DNA of 64,000 bases. It comes from Methylocella tundrae. Its GTDB lineage: Bacteria > Pseudomonadota > Alphaproteobacteria > Rhizobiales > Beijerinckiaceae. The notes below the pieces were generated by a model. It had not been told where the DNA came from. It saw only the letters and a program-made list of their open reading frames with translations, and did no database searches. The translations under genes were made by a program, and so were the position numbers. The stretch lies in assembly GCF_038024855.1 (NCBI RefSeq), contig NZ_CP139089.1:3561501-3625500 (forward strand), given 5' to 3'. This document shows positions 8,499-16,569 of this stretch, one piece after another; the stretch's first letter is position 1; each line of letters opens with the position of its first letter.

Positions 8499-9007
8499 TC
8501 GTCCCACTCTCGCAATGAAATCATGACACTTGCCTTTTGAATCAACCAACGTCCTCCGCGCGCCAGAAGGCGCGATCAACCGCAAGAGCCGCGCAGGGAG
8601 CGCCTCACCGGTCCTCTGAAGGTCCAGACACAGAGCTTCGCAGCATTGCTGGAGTTACATTGAGGCGATTTTTAGTTAATTGCGGATTAAAGCCTTCATT
8701 TTCGATGTCGCGCATGGCCGGGCGCAGAGTGGGTGGATATAGGCGAAACGAGCTGTAGCGTTTGAAAAAGGCCAGCATGAGGCGCAACACGGCCGGCGAA
8801 TTTCAGCAGCGAGGAAAAATCAGCCGGACTTTTGAAGCGAGGCATGACGCCATCGCGATGATAAGGCCGCTCTCGTTCTGAACATCCGCGTGTGGAGACC
8901 CGCGCGGATGTTCGCGCCGGCGCGGCGGCCTTGTTGGAATTGTCATGAATGACGGCTGTCCGGCGCGGGCGGCCTCGATTATAAGGCCCCGTAAGGAGGC
9001 GCTTCCA
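8499..9007. other. Intergenic region with 11-bp inverted repeat
   Basis: About 500 bases with no credible gene; short open frames here lack ribosome sites and family resemblance. The notable item is a perfect inverted repeat GAACATCCGCG (8880-8890) / CGCGGATGTTC (8903-8913) with a 12-base loop, 95 bases before the asparaginase start, which may be an operator or an attenuator-like hairpin. The region must hold the divergent promoters for the tlde1 and asparaginase genes. Confidence 0.45.
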
Positions 9008-10012
9008 TTGAATGTTTCTCGGCGTCCGCGCCTCATCATCTTGTCGACGGGCGGCACGATCGCCATGACCGCGCAGGCGGCGAGCGGGGGCGCCGCTCCC
9101 GAAGGCGCGGCGCTTCGCCTCGGGGCCGCGGCGCTCGTCGCCGCCTTGCCGCAGCTTCAGGACATCGGGGACATTTTTGCGCGGGATGTTCTGGCCAAGC
9201 CCAGCGCCAGCCTCACGCTGCCGGATCTCGCGGAAATCGCCAAAGCCGCCGCGGAGGCCGCGACATCGGCCGATGGCGTGCTCATCACGCATGGCACGGA
9301 TACGCTGGAGGAGACCGCCTTCGCGCTTTCTGTTCTCGTGCAGGTCGATGTTCCGATCGTCCTGACGGCGGCGATGCGCCGGCCTGATCAGCCAGGCGCG
9401 GATGGCGCGGCCAATTTACTCGCCGCCGCGCGCGTGGCGGTTTCCGGGTCGGCGCGGAAAAAAGGCGTTCTCGTTGTGACCGACGATGAGATTCACGCGG
9501 GGCCGCTGATCCGCAAGACCCATAGTTTTCGCACGCATGCCTTTTCGTCGCTGCCTTTCGGTCCGATCGGCTACGTCGCCGAAGATCGCGTGCGCTTTGC
9601 GCTTTCGCCAGCCGTAGCCCCGCCGCTTTTGACCTTTGGCGCCGGCGCGCCGATCGTGCCCATCCTCGAGGCTGGGCCGGGCTTCGAGCGCGAGAGCCTC
9701 AAAGCTCTTGGCGCCGGCGCGATCGAGGGGCTGGTGCTGAGCCTGCCCGGAGCAGGGCATGTCGCGGCGGCGGCGGCGGGGGATCTCGGGCTTCTCGCCG
9801 AACGTATCCCTGTCGTCTTCGCAAGCCGCACAGGCGCCGGCGAGACCTTGCGCGCCTCTTATGGCTATGCCGGCGGAGAGATTGATCTGATCGCCCGCGG
9901 GTTGATCCCCGCCCAGAGCCTCGACGCTCGCAAGGCGCGGATCGCCTTGCAGATCTTATTGTCAGGCGGCGCGCGCCAGCCTGACGTCAGAGCAATGTTC
10001 CAGAACTTTTGA
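9008..10012 (+). CDS. Asparaginase (type I/II family)
   Basis: 334 residues. Hydrolyses L-asparagine to aspartate and ammonia. The catalytic signatures are STGGTIA near residue 14 (first active-site Thr) and THGTDTLEET near residue 96 (second Thr with Asp). LTAAMRRPDQPGADGAANLLAAA is also typical. The start is set at TTG 9008 because AAGGAGG lies 8 bases upstream and the protein then opens directly into the first strand; ATG 8945 in the same frame has no such site. No signal peptide is seen from this start, which suggests a cytoplasmic enzyme. Confidence 0.85.
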   Translation: MNVSRRPRLIILSTGGTIAMTAQAASGGAAPEGAALRLGAAALVAALPQLQDIGDIFARDVLAKPSASLTLPDLAEIAKAAAEAATSADGVLITHGTDTLEETAFALSVLVQVDVPIVLTAAMRRPDQPGADGAANLLAAARVAVSGSARKKGVLVVTDDEIHAGPLIRKTHSFRTHAFSSLPFGPIGYVAEDRVRFALSPAVAPPLLTFGAGAPIVPILEAGPGFERESLKALGAGAIEGLVLSLPGAGHVAAAAAGDLGLLAERIPVVFASRTGAGETLRASYGYAGGEIDLIARGLIPAQSLDARKARIALQILLSGGARQPDVRAMFQNF

Positions 10013-10236
10013 CGCCCTGCGCAATCTTGCCCGAGAGCTGGGAGTCCATCGGGCAATCGCCAGCGCAATAAATGGCGCCAACCAGAGCCGTCAGTCTCGC
10101 TTTGCCAATCTGAGTCGGCTTGAAACGGACGGCGAATACGGCCCCCGGTTGAAAAATCAGGCGTGAGCGCCACAAAAGGTTCGCGCAAGTTCGGTACGAA
10201 GCTGGCCTTTCCAATAGAGCATGGGGGATAAAAGCT

Positions 10237-11547
10237 ATGAAAAGACGCGCTGCGGGGCTCGCCCTGTTGATGTCATGCGTTGCCAACGGCGGGTTCGCCG
10301 CGGAGGGGGTCACTCCGACAGGCATTCCGCATCTGGACCATGTGTATGTAATCATGATGGAAAATCATGGCTACAGCCAAATTCTGAATAATCCGAATGC
10401 GCCCTTCACCAACAGGCTGGCGCTCGCTGCGAATCATGCGACCAATTATTTCGCTGTTGGTCATCCAAGCTTCACGAACTACCTGGAGGTCGTAGGCGGC
10501 TCGAACTTCGGCGTGCAAAGCGATAATGCGCCAAACTGGCACAACACGACTTGCACGGCCAACCTCGCCTCGCACGTGCCGGCGACCGACAATCCGCCAT
10601 CGCCGACAATTTGCCCGATTGCAGGCGAAGGAGTCGATGCGGCTACGCCCGTCATCGACACGACAAACGAGACTCAGGGACTGCCGGGCGATATCAACAT
10701 CGACGGACATCTCTCATTCCCGGCGGCCAGCCACACATTCGGCAAGACGATCGCCGACCAGCTCGTCGCGCGGCGGCTCACCTGGAAAAGCTATCAGGAG
10801 AATCTGCCTGCGAGCGGCGCCGATCAGGTCAACACGAGCGACGGCGTTTTCACCAACAACACGGATTTCAGCAAGATCCTGCCGACGCTCAATCCTCCGC
10901 TGACGTCAAGCAACATGGTTGCTCTCTATGCGGTGAAGCACAATCCCTTCGCCTACTTCAAGAATGTTCAAGAGGGATATGATCCAAACAACAGTCTGCA
11001 GAATATGGCCGGCTTCGACGGCGCAAGGGGCCTGTTTGCTGACCTTGGCGCAGGCGCTTCGCCGAACTTCTCGTTCATCGCGCCCAATCAATGCAACGAC
11101 CAGCATGGCCAAGGCAACGCCGGCGCGTTGTGCAATTATGACCCGAGCGACGTCGGCCTCCAGTCCGGCCTGAACCCGGCTCTGATCCAGCGCGGGGACG
11201 TTGCGTTACAAACGCTCGTCACGGCCATCCACCAGTCGCCCGCCTGGCGGCGGGGCAACAATGCGATTGTGATCGTGTGGGATGAAAACGACTATAGCAC
11301 GGCGCCGAACACCAACCAGGTTCTCCTGATTGTCGACACCAACTACGGGGCCGCAGGCGTCAAGAGCTCGCGCTTCTATACGCATTTCTCTTTGCTTAAA
11401 ACGCTTGAGGCGGGCTTCGGGCTTCCCTGTCTGAACCATGCCTGCGACTCGAACGCGGCGGTGATGTCGGATCTGTTCGCCGCTGGTCATAATCGCGGCC
11501 ACGACCACGACCACGACCACGACGACCACGATCACGACCGCTATTGA
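10237..11547 (+). CDS. Secreted phosphoesterase (acid phosphatase / phospholipase C-like) with His-Asp tail
   Basis: 436 residues with a cleavable signal peptide (about 1-21, ending GGFA). Family marks of the PF04185 phosphoesterases are HVYVIMMENHGYSQIL near the N terminus (metal-binding Glu-Asn), DGHLSFPAASHTFGKT, and VIVWDENDYS near the C terminus. Related proteins are metal-dependent acid phosphatases or phospholipases C in the periplasm or outside the cell. GGGGGATAAAAGCT precedes the ATG. The last 19 residues are almost only His and Asp (HDHDHDHDDHDHD), an addition beyond the conserved domain that looks metal-binding. Substrate not determinable. Confidence 0.83.
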   Translation: MKRRAAGLALLMSCVANGGFAAEGVTPTGIPHLDHVYVIMMENHGYSQILNNPNAPFTNRLALAANHATNYFAVGHPSFTNYLEVVGGSNFGVQSDNAPNWHNTTCTANLASHVPATDNPPSPTICPIAGEGVDAATPVIDTTNETQGLPGDINIDGHLSFPAASHTFGKTIADQLVARRLTWKSYQENLPASGADQVNTSDGVFTNNTDFSKILPTLNPPLTSSNMVALYAVKHNPFAYFKNVQEGYDPNNSLQNMAGFDGARGLFADLGAGASPNFSFIAPNQCNDQHGQGNAGALCNYDPSDVGLQSGLNPALIQRGDVALQTLVTAIHQSPAWRRGNNAIVIVWDENDYSTAPNTNQVLLIVDTNYGAAGVKSSRFYTHFSLLKTLEAGFGLPCLNHACDSNAAVMSDLFAAGHNRGHDHDHDHDDHDHDRY

Positions 11548-11566
11548 GCGAACGTAAGGCTTAAGG

Positions 11567-11598
11567 GCGGCGCGCGCCTTGCACCAGGCGCGCGCCGC
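11567..11598. terminator. Bidirectional terminator-like hairpin
   Basis: Perfect 12-bp arms GCGGCGCGCGCC (11567-11578) and GGCGCGCGCCGC (11587-11598) around an 8-base loop, lying between the convergent phosphoesterase and cyclopropane synthase genes. No T-tract, but extremely stable. Confidence 0.65.
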
Positions 11599-12863
11599 TA
11601 TTCGCCGGCCTCCGACAAGGTGGACGCAGCTTCGCGGCGGCGCAGATCCGCTTCCGCGCGCGTGATGTAGTCGCGCGTCAGCGGCACGGCGTCCAGCCTC
11701 TTTGCGAGCTGGACCTGAAAAACGACAAGGCCTTCATATCGGAAGGCGGCTTCCGACCCCGCGAGGTAAAGCTCCCACATGCGGCAGAAGCGTTCATCAT
11801 AGATCGCTTTTGCCTGTTCGCGCCGCGCCAGAAAGCGCTCCCGCCAGGCTTTGAGTGTTTCGGCATAATGGAGCCGTAAAACTTCAAGGTCCGTGACGAT
11901 GAGAGAGCTTTGCTCGATCGCCGGCAGGATTTCGGAAAGCGAGGGGATATAGCCCCCTGGGAAAATATATTTGCCGATCCATGGATTGGTCGCGGCGGGG
12001 CCCGGTGCGCGGCCGATCGTGTGCACCAGGGCGACGCCATCCTCATTGAGAAGCTGCGCGATCTTGCGGAAATACGCGTCGTAATTGGCAATGCCCACAT
12101 GCTCGAACATGCCGACCGAAACGACGCGGTCGAAACGCCCCTCGACCTCGCGATAATCCAGCATGCGGAAGTCCGCCGCCAGGGGACCGAGAGCCGCGGC
12201 GCGCTGCCGGCTCACCTCGAACTGCGCCTTGGACAGTGTGAGGCCCGTGACGCTGGCGCCGCAAAAACGCGCGAGATAATTGGCAAGCCCGCCAAAGCCG
12301 CTGCCGATGTCGAGAACGCTCGCGCCGGGACCGGCGACGAGCTTTGCCGCGATGTGCCGTTTTTTTGCAAGCTGCGCATCCTCGAGACTTTCGCCGTCGC
12401 TCTCGAAATAGGCGCAGGAATACTGCATGTCGCCGTCCAGAAAGAGCTCGTAGACGCGAACGTCGAGATCGTAATGATGCGCGACGTTTCGCCTCGCGCG
12501 CAGGGCGTCGTTCGCCCGCGCGAGCCGGCGCAGAGCCGCGCGCGCTTCCTGCAGAAGGCGGACCCAGCCAAACCCGGCGGGCGAAGGGCCAGCGTCCGCG
12601 CGCATCAGATTTTCGGAGGCGAGCGCCACCACGTCGTAGAGGGAGCCCTCGATCACCTCGACGCGGCCGTCCGTGAAGAGTTCGCCGAAGCGCAATTCAG
12701 GATCGATCATGAAGAGGATTTGCGCGTTGCGATCGTTGAACCGCACCGCCAACTTTTTGCCCGAACCGTCGCCGACGGTGAAGCGGCGTCCGTTCGCTGC
12801 GACAACATCGAGCGTCCCGAATTTGATCAGACCAGCAAAAAAAGCGCCAAATATCTTGTCCAT
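11598..12863 (-). CDS. Cyclopropane-fatty-acyl-phospholipid synthase family methyltransferase
   Basis: 421 residues. Uses S-adenosylmethionine to add a methylene bridge across double bonds of membrane phospholipid acyl chains. An N-terminal lipid-binding-like region (about 1-115) precedes the methyltransferase domain: HHYDLDVRVYELFLDGDMQYSCAYF, the SAM site VLDIGSGFGGLANYLA, GLTLSKAQ, and VGMFEHVG before the bicarbonate-site region. IGKYIFPGGYIPSLSEI is characteristic. The length fits the CFA family. It is convergent with the phosphoesterase and not in an operon. Confidence 0.9.
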   Translation of the reverse strand: MDKIFGAFFAGLIKFGTLDVVAANGRRFTVGDGSGKKLAVRFNDRNAQILFMIDPELRFGELFTDGRVEVIEGSLYDVVALASENLMRADAGPSPAGFGWVRLLQEARAALRRLARANDALRARRNVAHHYDLDVRVYELFLDGDMQYSCAYFESDGESLEDAQLAKKRHIAAKLVAGPGASVLDIGSGFGGLANYLARFCGASVTGLTLSKAQFEVSRQRAAALGPLAADFRMLDYREVEGRFDRVVSVGMFEHVGIANYDAYFRKIAQLLNEDGVALVHTIGRAPGPAATNPWIGKYIFPGGYIPSLSEILPAIEQSSLIVTDLEVLRLHYAETLKAWRERFLARREQAKAIYDERFCRMWELYLAGSEAAFRYEGLVVFQVQLAKRLDAVPLTRDYITRAEADLRRREAASTLSEAGE

Positions 12864-13179
12864 TCGTCTGACCCGGGTTCACGTGGATCCGATTGAGCCC
12901 GCACGATGAGCCGACCCGCCATTCGAGACCGCATAGCAAAACGTGCGCCGTCACGACCGCCGAGCTTTGGCTTGAGTGACAGGCGCGCCTCTAGTGTTAA
13001 TACAATCAGCGCGATAGCAAAAAAGTTCCGGTCCCGCCTGTCAAAATCACGCAGCCAGAATTTGGCTCCCTCCGTCTGCTCGATCCAGGGGCCGAGTATG
13101 TCGAGGCGCGCAACGCCGGCCGGGCAGATGCGGCCGGCCCGGCTCCGGTCGCCGCTCACAATCGTCGCTGAGCGATCGC
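12864..13179. other. Left edge of the accessory region
   Basis: About 316 bases without an intact gene. The part nearest the methyltransferase holds its promoter. From about 13019 rightward there is a minus-strand transposase remnant (described separately), and the plasmid replication-initiator relic starts at 13180. No direct repeat marking an insertion boundary was found by eye. Confidence 0.4.
13019..13105 (-). mobile_element. IS256-type (mutator) transposase remnant
   Basis: On the minus strand the translation from about 13102 reads DILGPWIEQTEGAKFWLRDFDRRDRN. WIEQTEGAKFWL is a hallmark of IS256/mutator transposases just after their catalytic-core region. The similarity fades at both sides after about 25 codons, and no catalytic residues or terminal repeats are left. 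It is a scrap only. Confidence 0.55.
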
Positions 13180-13983
13180 GTGCCGATGTCCGCACACCGC
13201 GACCCTGCCGAGCGCCAGCAGCTCGACCTGTTTCGCGCCTTGCCTGGCCGCATGGCGCCGCGCGACGCGCAGGACCTGTTGTCCTGGCCGTTCTTCAGCC
13301 TGTCCAAGTCGCGACGCATCCAGCCGATCGATTTCCGGACGATCGAGGTGACAATCCGAGTCGAGGCGACGCAAGAACACGGCATGGCGACCATCTGGGA
13401 CGCCGACGTGCTGATCTGGGCCGCTTCCCAGATCGTCGAGGCGCCATGGCCTGATGACCTCCCGCCTGATGACGGCGACGCCCTATGAAATCCTCGCCTT
13501 CATCGGGCGTGGGGACTCGCTTCGCGACGATGATCGCCTGAAGGCCGCATTGGACCGGCTGCAGGCCACGACGATCGCGACCTCCATCCGCCAGCCGACC
13601 GGGCGTCGCCGGCGCCGCTTCTCCTGGATCAACGAATGGAAGGAGCGGCTCGACGCCAATGGCCGCCCACGTGGGATCGAATTGATCCTGCCGGAGGTTC
13701 TACGCCGGCGTCATGAACGACGCCTTCGTGCTCACCATCGACCGCGCCTATTTCGATCTGACGGGCGGATTGGAGCGCTGGCTCTATCGCCTGGCGCGCA
13801 AGGCGGCCGTCAATAGAAGGGCTGGAGCTTCGACCTCCCGCATCTGCGTCTCAAATCCGGCGGCCTGTCTTCTCTGCGGCGCTTCGCCTTTGAACTGCGT
13901 CGAATCGTCAGCCGCCAACCGCTACCCGCTATCGGCTCGGCCTCGAAGCCGCCGCCGACGGGACACCGCGCCTCAGCTTCGCA
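13180..13983 (+). pseudogene. Plasmid replication initiator protein A (RPA/RepA family), frameshifted relic
   Basis: Opens as a normal initiator: DPAERQQLDLFRALPGRMAPRDAQDLLSWPFFSLSKSRR...HGMATIWDADVLIWAASQIVE (frame 1, to about 13440). It then continues in frame 2 (TSRLMTATPYEILAFIGRG...FSWINEWKERLDANGRPRGIELILPE, to about 13697), frame 3 (AFVLTIDRAYFDLTGGLERWLYRLARK, to about 13810), frame 2 (WSFDLPHLRLKSGG...RFAFELRRIVSRQPLP) and frame 1 (YRLGLEAAADGTPRLSFAP, to 13983). At least four frameshifts are needed, so it is dead, yet nearly the whole length of the family is still recognisable. These initiators belong to plasmids and integrative elements of Rhizobiales. Confidence 0.85.
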
Positions 13984-14052
13984 CCCAGCGATGAGGGCAA
14001 AGCCGCTGCCGTCCGCAAGCCGCGAGCCGATGCGGAGCGCAACCGCATTCGC

Positions 14053-14568
14053 TTGCTCGAAACGGCGAAGGCCGCTTTCGCCGAAAAGGGATCCGGCGCC
14101 AGCCTTGATGAGATCGCCCGGATCGCCGGCGTCGGGGCCGGGACTCTCTACCGCCATTTTCCCACCCGCGACGCGCTGGTCGCGGCGGTCTACCGCAACG
14201 AGACCGAGCAGCTTGTCGCCGCCGCCGGCCGCCTCGCGGAGACGCAGCCTCCAGTGACGGCGCTGCGTGAATGGCTGCTGCTGTTCGTGGACTACATCGC
14301 CGCCAAGCACGGGATGTACGAACTGCTCAATTCGATTGTTGGCGGCACGTCCGATCTGTACTCGGCGTCTACTGCGCAGGTGAAACAGGCGATCGCGAAG
14401 CTGGTCGATCGCGCGGTCGCCAGCGGCGACATTCGTCTGGACCTTGATCCGCTCGACCTGCTGCGCGCGATCGCCGGCGTTGCGAACATAGGCTTGGGGG
14501 CCGATGGCGAGCAGGCGGCCAAACGTCTGGTTGACATCCTGATCGCGGGCGTTCGGACCCGCACGTGA
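14053..14568 (+). CDS. TetR/AcrR-family regulator with damaged or missing start
   Basis: TetR helix-turn-helix ASLDEIARIAGVGAGTLYRHFPTRDALV followed by an SbtR-like ligand domain (HGMYELLNSIVGG...LDLLRAIAGVANIGLG). Family similarity begins upstream, at RKPRADAERNRIRLLETAKAAF, but that frame has no ATG or GTG back to the stop at 13891. It runs in frame into the tail of the RepA relic. The only start is TTG 14053, which would remove part of helix 1 and has no ribosome site. ATG 13991 exists one frame away, so a single-base indel after a former ATG is likely. It may be non-functional. The next gene is convergent. Confidence 0.6.
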   Translation: MLETAKAAFAEKGSGASLDEIARIAGVGAGTLYRHFPTRDALVAAVYRNETEQLVAAAGRLAETQPPVTALREWLLLFVDYIAAKHGMYELLNSIVGGTSDLYSASTAQVKQAIAKLVDRAVASGDIRLDLDPLDLLRAIAGVANIGLGADGEQAAKRLVDILIAGVRTRT

Positions 14569-14712
14569 GACGTCTCAGCATAGATCGCCGCGGCGATAAC
14601 CGGGAGCGCAAGCGCATCCGCCATAAGCCCTGCGAGTCCCGCCCTGAACCCGGCGGCATTTGCATCGAGGGTCGTGGCGAGGCCCGGCATTCAGGCGCAT
14701 CGACAACGAGGA

Positions 14713-15573
14713 TCATGATTGTTCGCCTACCGGCGCCGAACCGATCAACGAGCTGATCTTCTCTGCGTCCGCCGGCGTCGCCGGATTATAGACCACCATG
14801 CCGAGATCCGGTCTGCCGTCGACGGCGAACGCTGAATATTCGAAGGCGATCGGGCCCAGAACCGGATGCCGTATGTGCTTGACGCCCTCGCCATGGCTGT
14901 GGACGTCATTGTCGCGCCACATCGCTTTGAACTCGGGACTGAGCCGGCAGAGCTCGTCGACGAGAGGCTGCACCTCCGCCGCCGCGCCCGCACGCGCCGC
15001 GTCCACCCTGAACGCGCCCACCACGAACCGCGCCACGCTTTCCCAGTCATATTGCGCGGCGCGGACGCGCGGATCGAGGAATATGAAGCGCAGGACATTG
15101 CGTTGCTCCGGCGGCAGCGATCCATAGTCGGTCAGAATCACGGTCGCCGCCCGGTTCCAGGCGACGACGTCCCATGTGGCGGTCCGAATGAGGGCGGGGC
15201 TCGGCTCCAGCGCGTCGAGCACGCGTTGCAGTCGTGGCGTGACGCCTTCGTTTTTCTGGTACCGCGCCTCGGGCGGCCGGCCGAGGCCGAGCAGGAAGAG
15301 ATGCTCGCGCTCGACATCCGTCAGCATCAAGGCGCGGGCGATCCGGTCGAGCACGTCGGCCGACGCCGCGCCGCCGCGCCCCTGCTCCAGCCATGTGTAC
15401 CAGGTCGGGCTGATGTTGGCGCGCTGCGCCACTTCCTCGCGGCGCAGCCCTGGCGTGCGGCGACGCTCCGGCGGAAAGCCGAACGCGGCCGGATCGAGCT
15501 TGGCGCGGCGGTCCTTCAGATAGGACCCAAGCCGATTCTCGTTCGTGACGTGCTCGTCCATCCTGTTAGTCAT
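14713..15573 (-). CDS. XRE-type regulator with MmyB/MLTR ligand-binding domain
   Basis: 286 residues. The N-terminal helix-turn-helix (about 12-70) shows RRTPGLRREEVAQRANISPTWYTWLEQGR, the characteristic MmyB-like sequence. It is followed by the MLTR ligand-binding domain (LIRTATWDVVAWNRAA, EQRNVLRFIFLDP, HPVLGPIAFEYSAFAVDGRPDLGMVVYNPAT). Members typically sit divergently from an oxidoreductase gene and control it, exactly the arrangement here with the SDR gene at 15654. ATG 15573 is used; ATG 15561 is an alternative. Confidence 0.87.
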   Translation of the reverse strand: MTNRMDEHVTNENRLGSYLKDRRAKLDPAAFGFPPERRRTPGLRREEVAQRANISPTWYTWLEQGRGGAASADVLDRIARALMLTDVEREHLFLLGLGRPPEARYQKNEGVTPRLQRVLDALEPSPALIRTATWDVVAWNRAATVILTDYGSLPPEQRNVLRFIFLDPRVRAAQYDWESVARFVVGAFRVDAARAGAAAEVQPLVDELCRLSPEFKAMWRDNDVHSHGEGVKHIRHPVLGPIAFEYSAFAVDGRPDLGMVVYNPATPADAEKISSLIGSAPVGEQS

Positions 15574-15653
15574 CTTACTATGATAAGGTCACTACTTTAC
15601 CAGAATAGACCACAGGCAGATATCTGTCTCCAACGAAATCTGGAGACCTGCTC
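15574..15653. promoter_or_regulatory. Divergent promoter/operator between MmyB-type regulator and SDR gene
   Basis: 80-base intergenic region, more AT-rich than its surroundings, containing a perfect 10-bp palindrome CAGATATCTG (15617-15626) and flanking GGTC...GACC half-sites. It must contain promoters for both genes and is the natural operator for the regulator. Exact binding site not proven. Confidence 0.45.
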
Positions 15654-16538
15654 ATGCGTGTGTTTGTCACCGGCGCCACCGGTTTCATCGGCTTGCCCGT
15701 CGTCAAGGAGTTGATCGCCGCCGGACATGAAGTCCTTGGCATGGCCCGTTCGGACGAAGGGGCAAAATCCTTGGCCGCCATTGGCGCGGAAGTTCATCGC
15801 GGCTCGCTTGAAGACCTTGATGGCTTGCGTAAGGGGGCAACCGCTTCGGAGGCCGTCATTCACCTGGCCTTCATCCACGACTGGTCAAATTTTGTAGAGA
15901 GTTGTGAAGTCGATCGCCGCGCCATTGAAGCCTTGGGTTCCGTTCTGGCTGGCTCCGACAAGCCCCTCATCGTTACAGGGGGATTGGCGGGATTAGCCGG
16001 GCCCGGTCAGGTTGCGATCGAAGATGATGTGGTGCCGCCGGATTTTCCATTCCCCCGTGTTTCGGAACAGACGGCTCTGTCGCTGAAGGGCGTCCGCGCC
16101 TCGGTCGTGCGTCTTCCCCAGGTCCACGACCCGGTCAAGCAGGGTCTCACCACCCCCGCGATCGAGGTCTACCGCGAAAAGGGCGTGTGCGCCTATGTCG
16201 GCGACGGACTCAACCGCTGGCCGGCGGCCTATGTTCTCGATGTCGCGCGTCTCTACAGGCTGGCGATCGAAAAGGCTGAGCCGAACGCAAAATATCACGC
16301 GGTCGCGGAAGAGGGTGTCTCGATGCGCGATATTGCCGAAGCTATTGGCCGGCGCCTGAAGCTGCCGGTCAAATCCATCGCCCCGGAAGAGGCCCAGGCC
16401 TTTTTTGGCTGGCTCGGCATGTTTGCCACCTACGATATGCCCGCGTCCAGCGCGCAGACGCGGAAGCAGCTCGGATGGGAACCGACTGGACCTGGGTTGA
16501 TCGCCGATCTCGAACAACTGCGCGTATCCGATAGCTGA
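15654..16538 (+). CDS. NAD(P)-dependent epimerase-like SDR oxidoreductase
   Basis: 294 residues of the extended short-chain dehydrogenase type. The N-terminal dinucleotide site is VTGATGFIGLPVVKEL (about 5-20). Further marks are HLAFIHDWSNF and, near the C terminus, VSMRDIAEAIGRRLKLP and QTRKQLGWEPTGPGLIADLEQ. The classical YxxxK pair is not evident; the corresponding stretch reads RVSEQTALSL. So it may be an atypical NAD-binding reductase of the NmrA/epimerase type. GGAG precedes the ATG. It is probably the target of the divergent MmyB-type regulator. Substrate unknown. Confidence 0.82.
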   Translation: MRVFVTGATGFIGLPVVKELIAAGHEVLGMARSDEGAKSLAAIGAEVHRGSLEDLDGLRKGATASEAVIHLAFIHDWSNFVESCEVDRRAIEALGSVLAGSDKPLIVTGGLAGLAGPGQVAIEDDVVPPDFPFPRVSEQTALSLKGVRASVVRLPQVHDPVKQGLTTPAIEVYREKGVCAYVGDGLNRWPAAYVLDVARLYRLAIEKAEPNAKYHAVAEEGVSMRDIAEAIGRRLKLPVKSIAPEEAQAFFGWLGMFATYDMPASSAQTRKQLGWEPTGPGLIADLEQLRVSDS

Positions 16539-16569
16539 CGTTCGCAAGGACAATCCGAGGCAGGCAAGA

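Noticed and set aside
14571..14690. Minus-strand 40-codon frame MPGLATTLDANAAGFRAGLAGLM, vaguely like the start of an acyl-CoA carboxylase beta subunit
   Set aside because: The resemblance is only a spacing pattern; too short and without a ribosome site.
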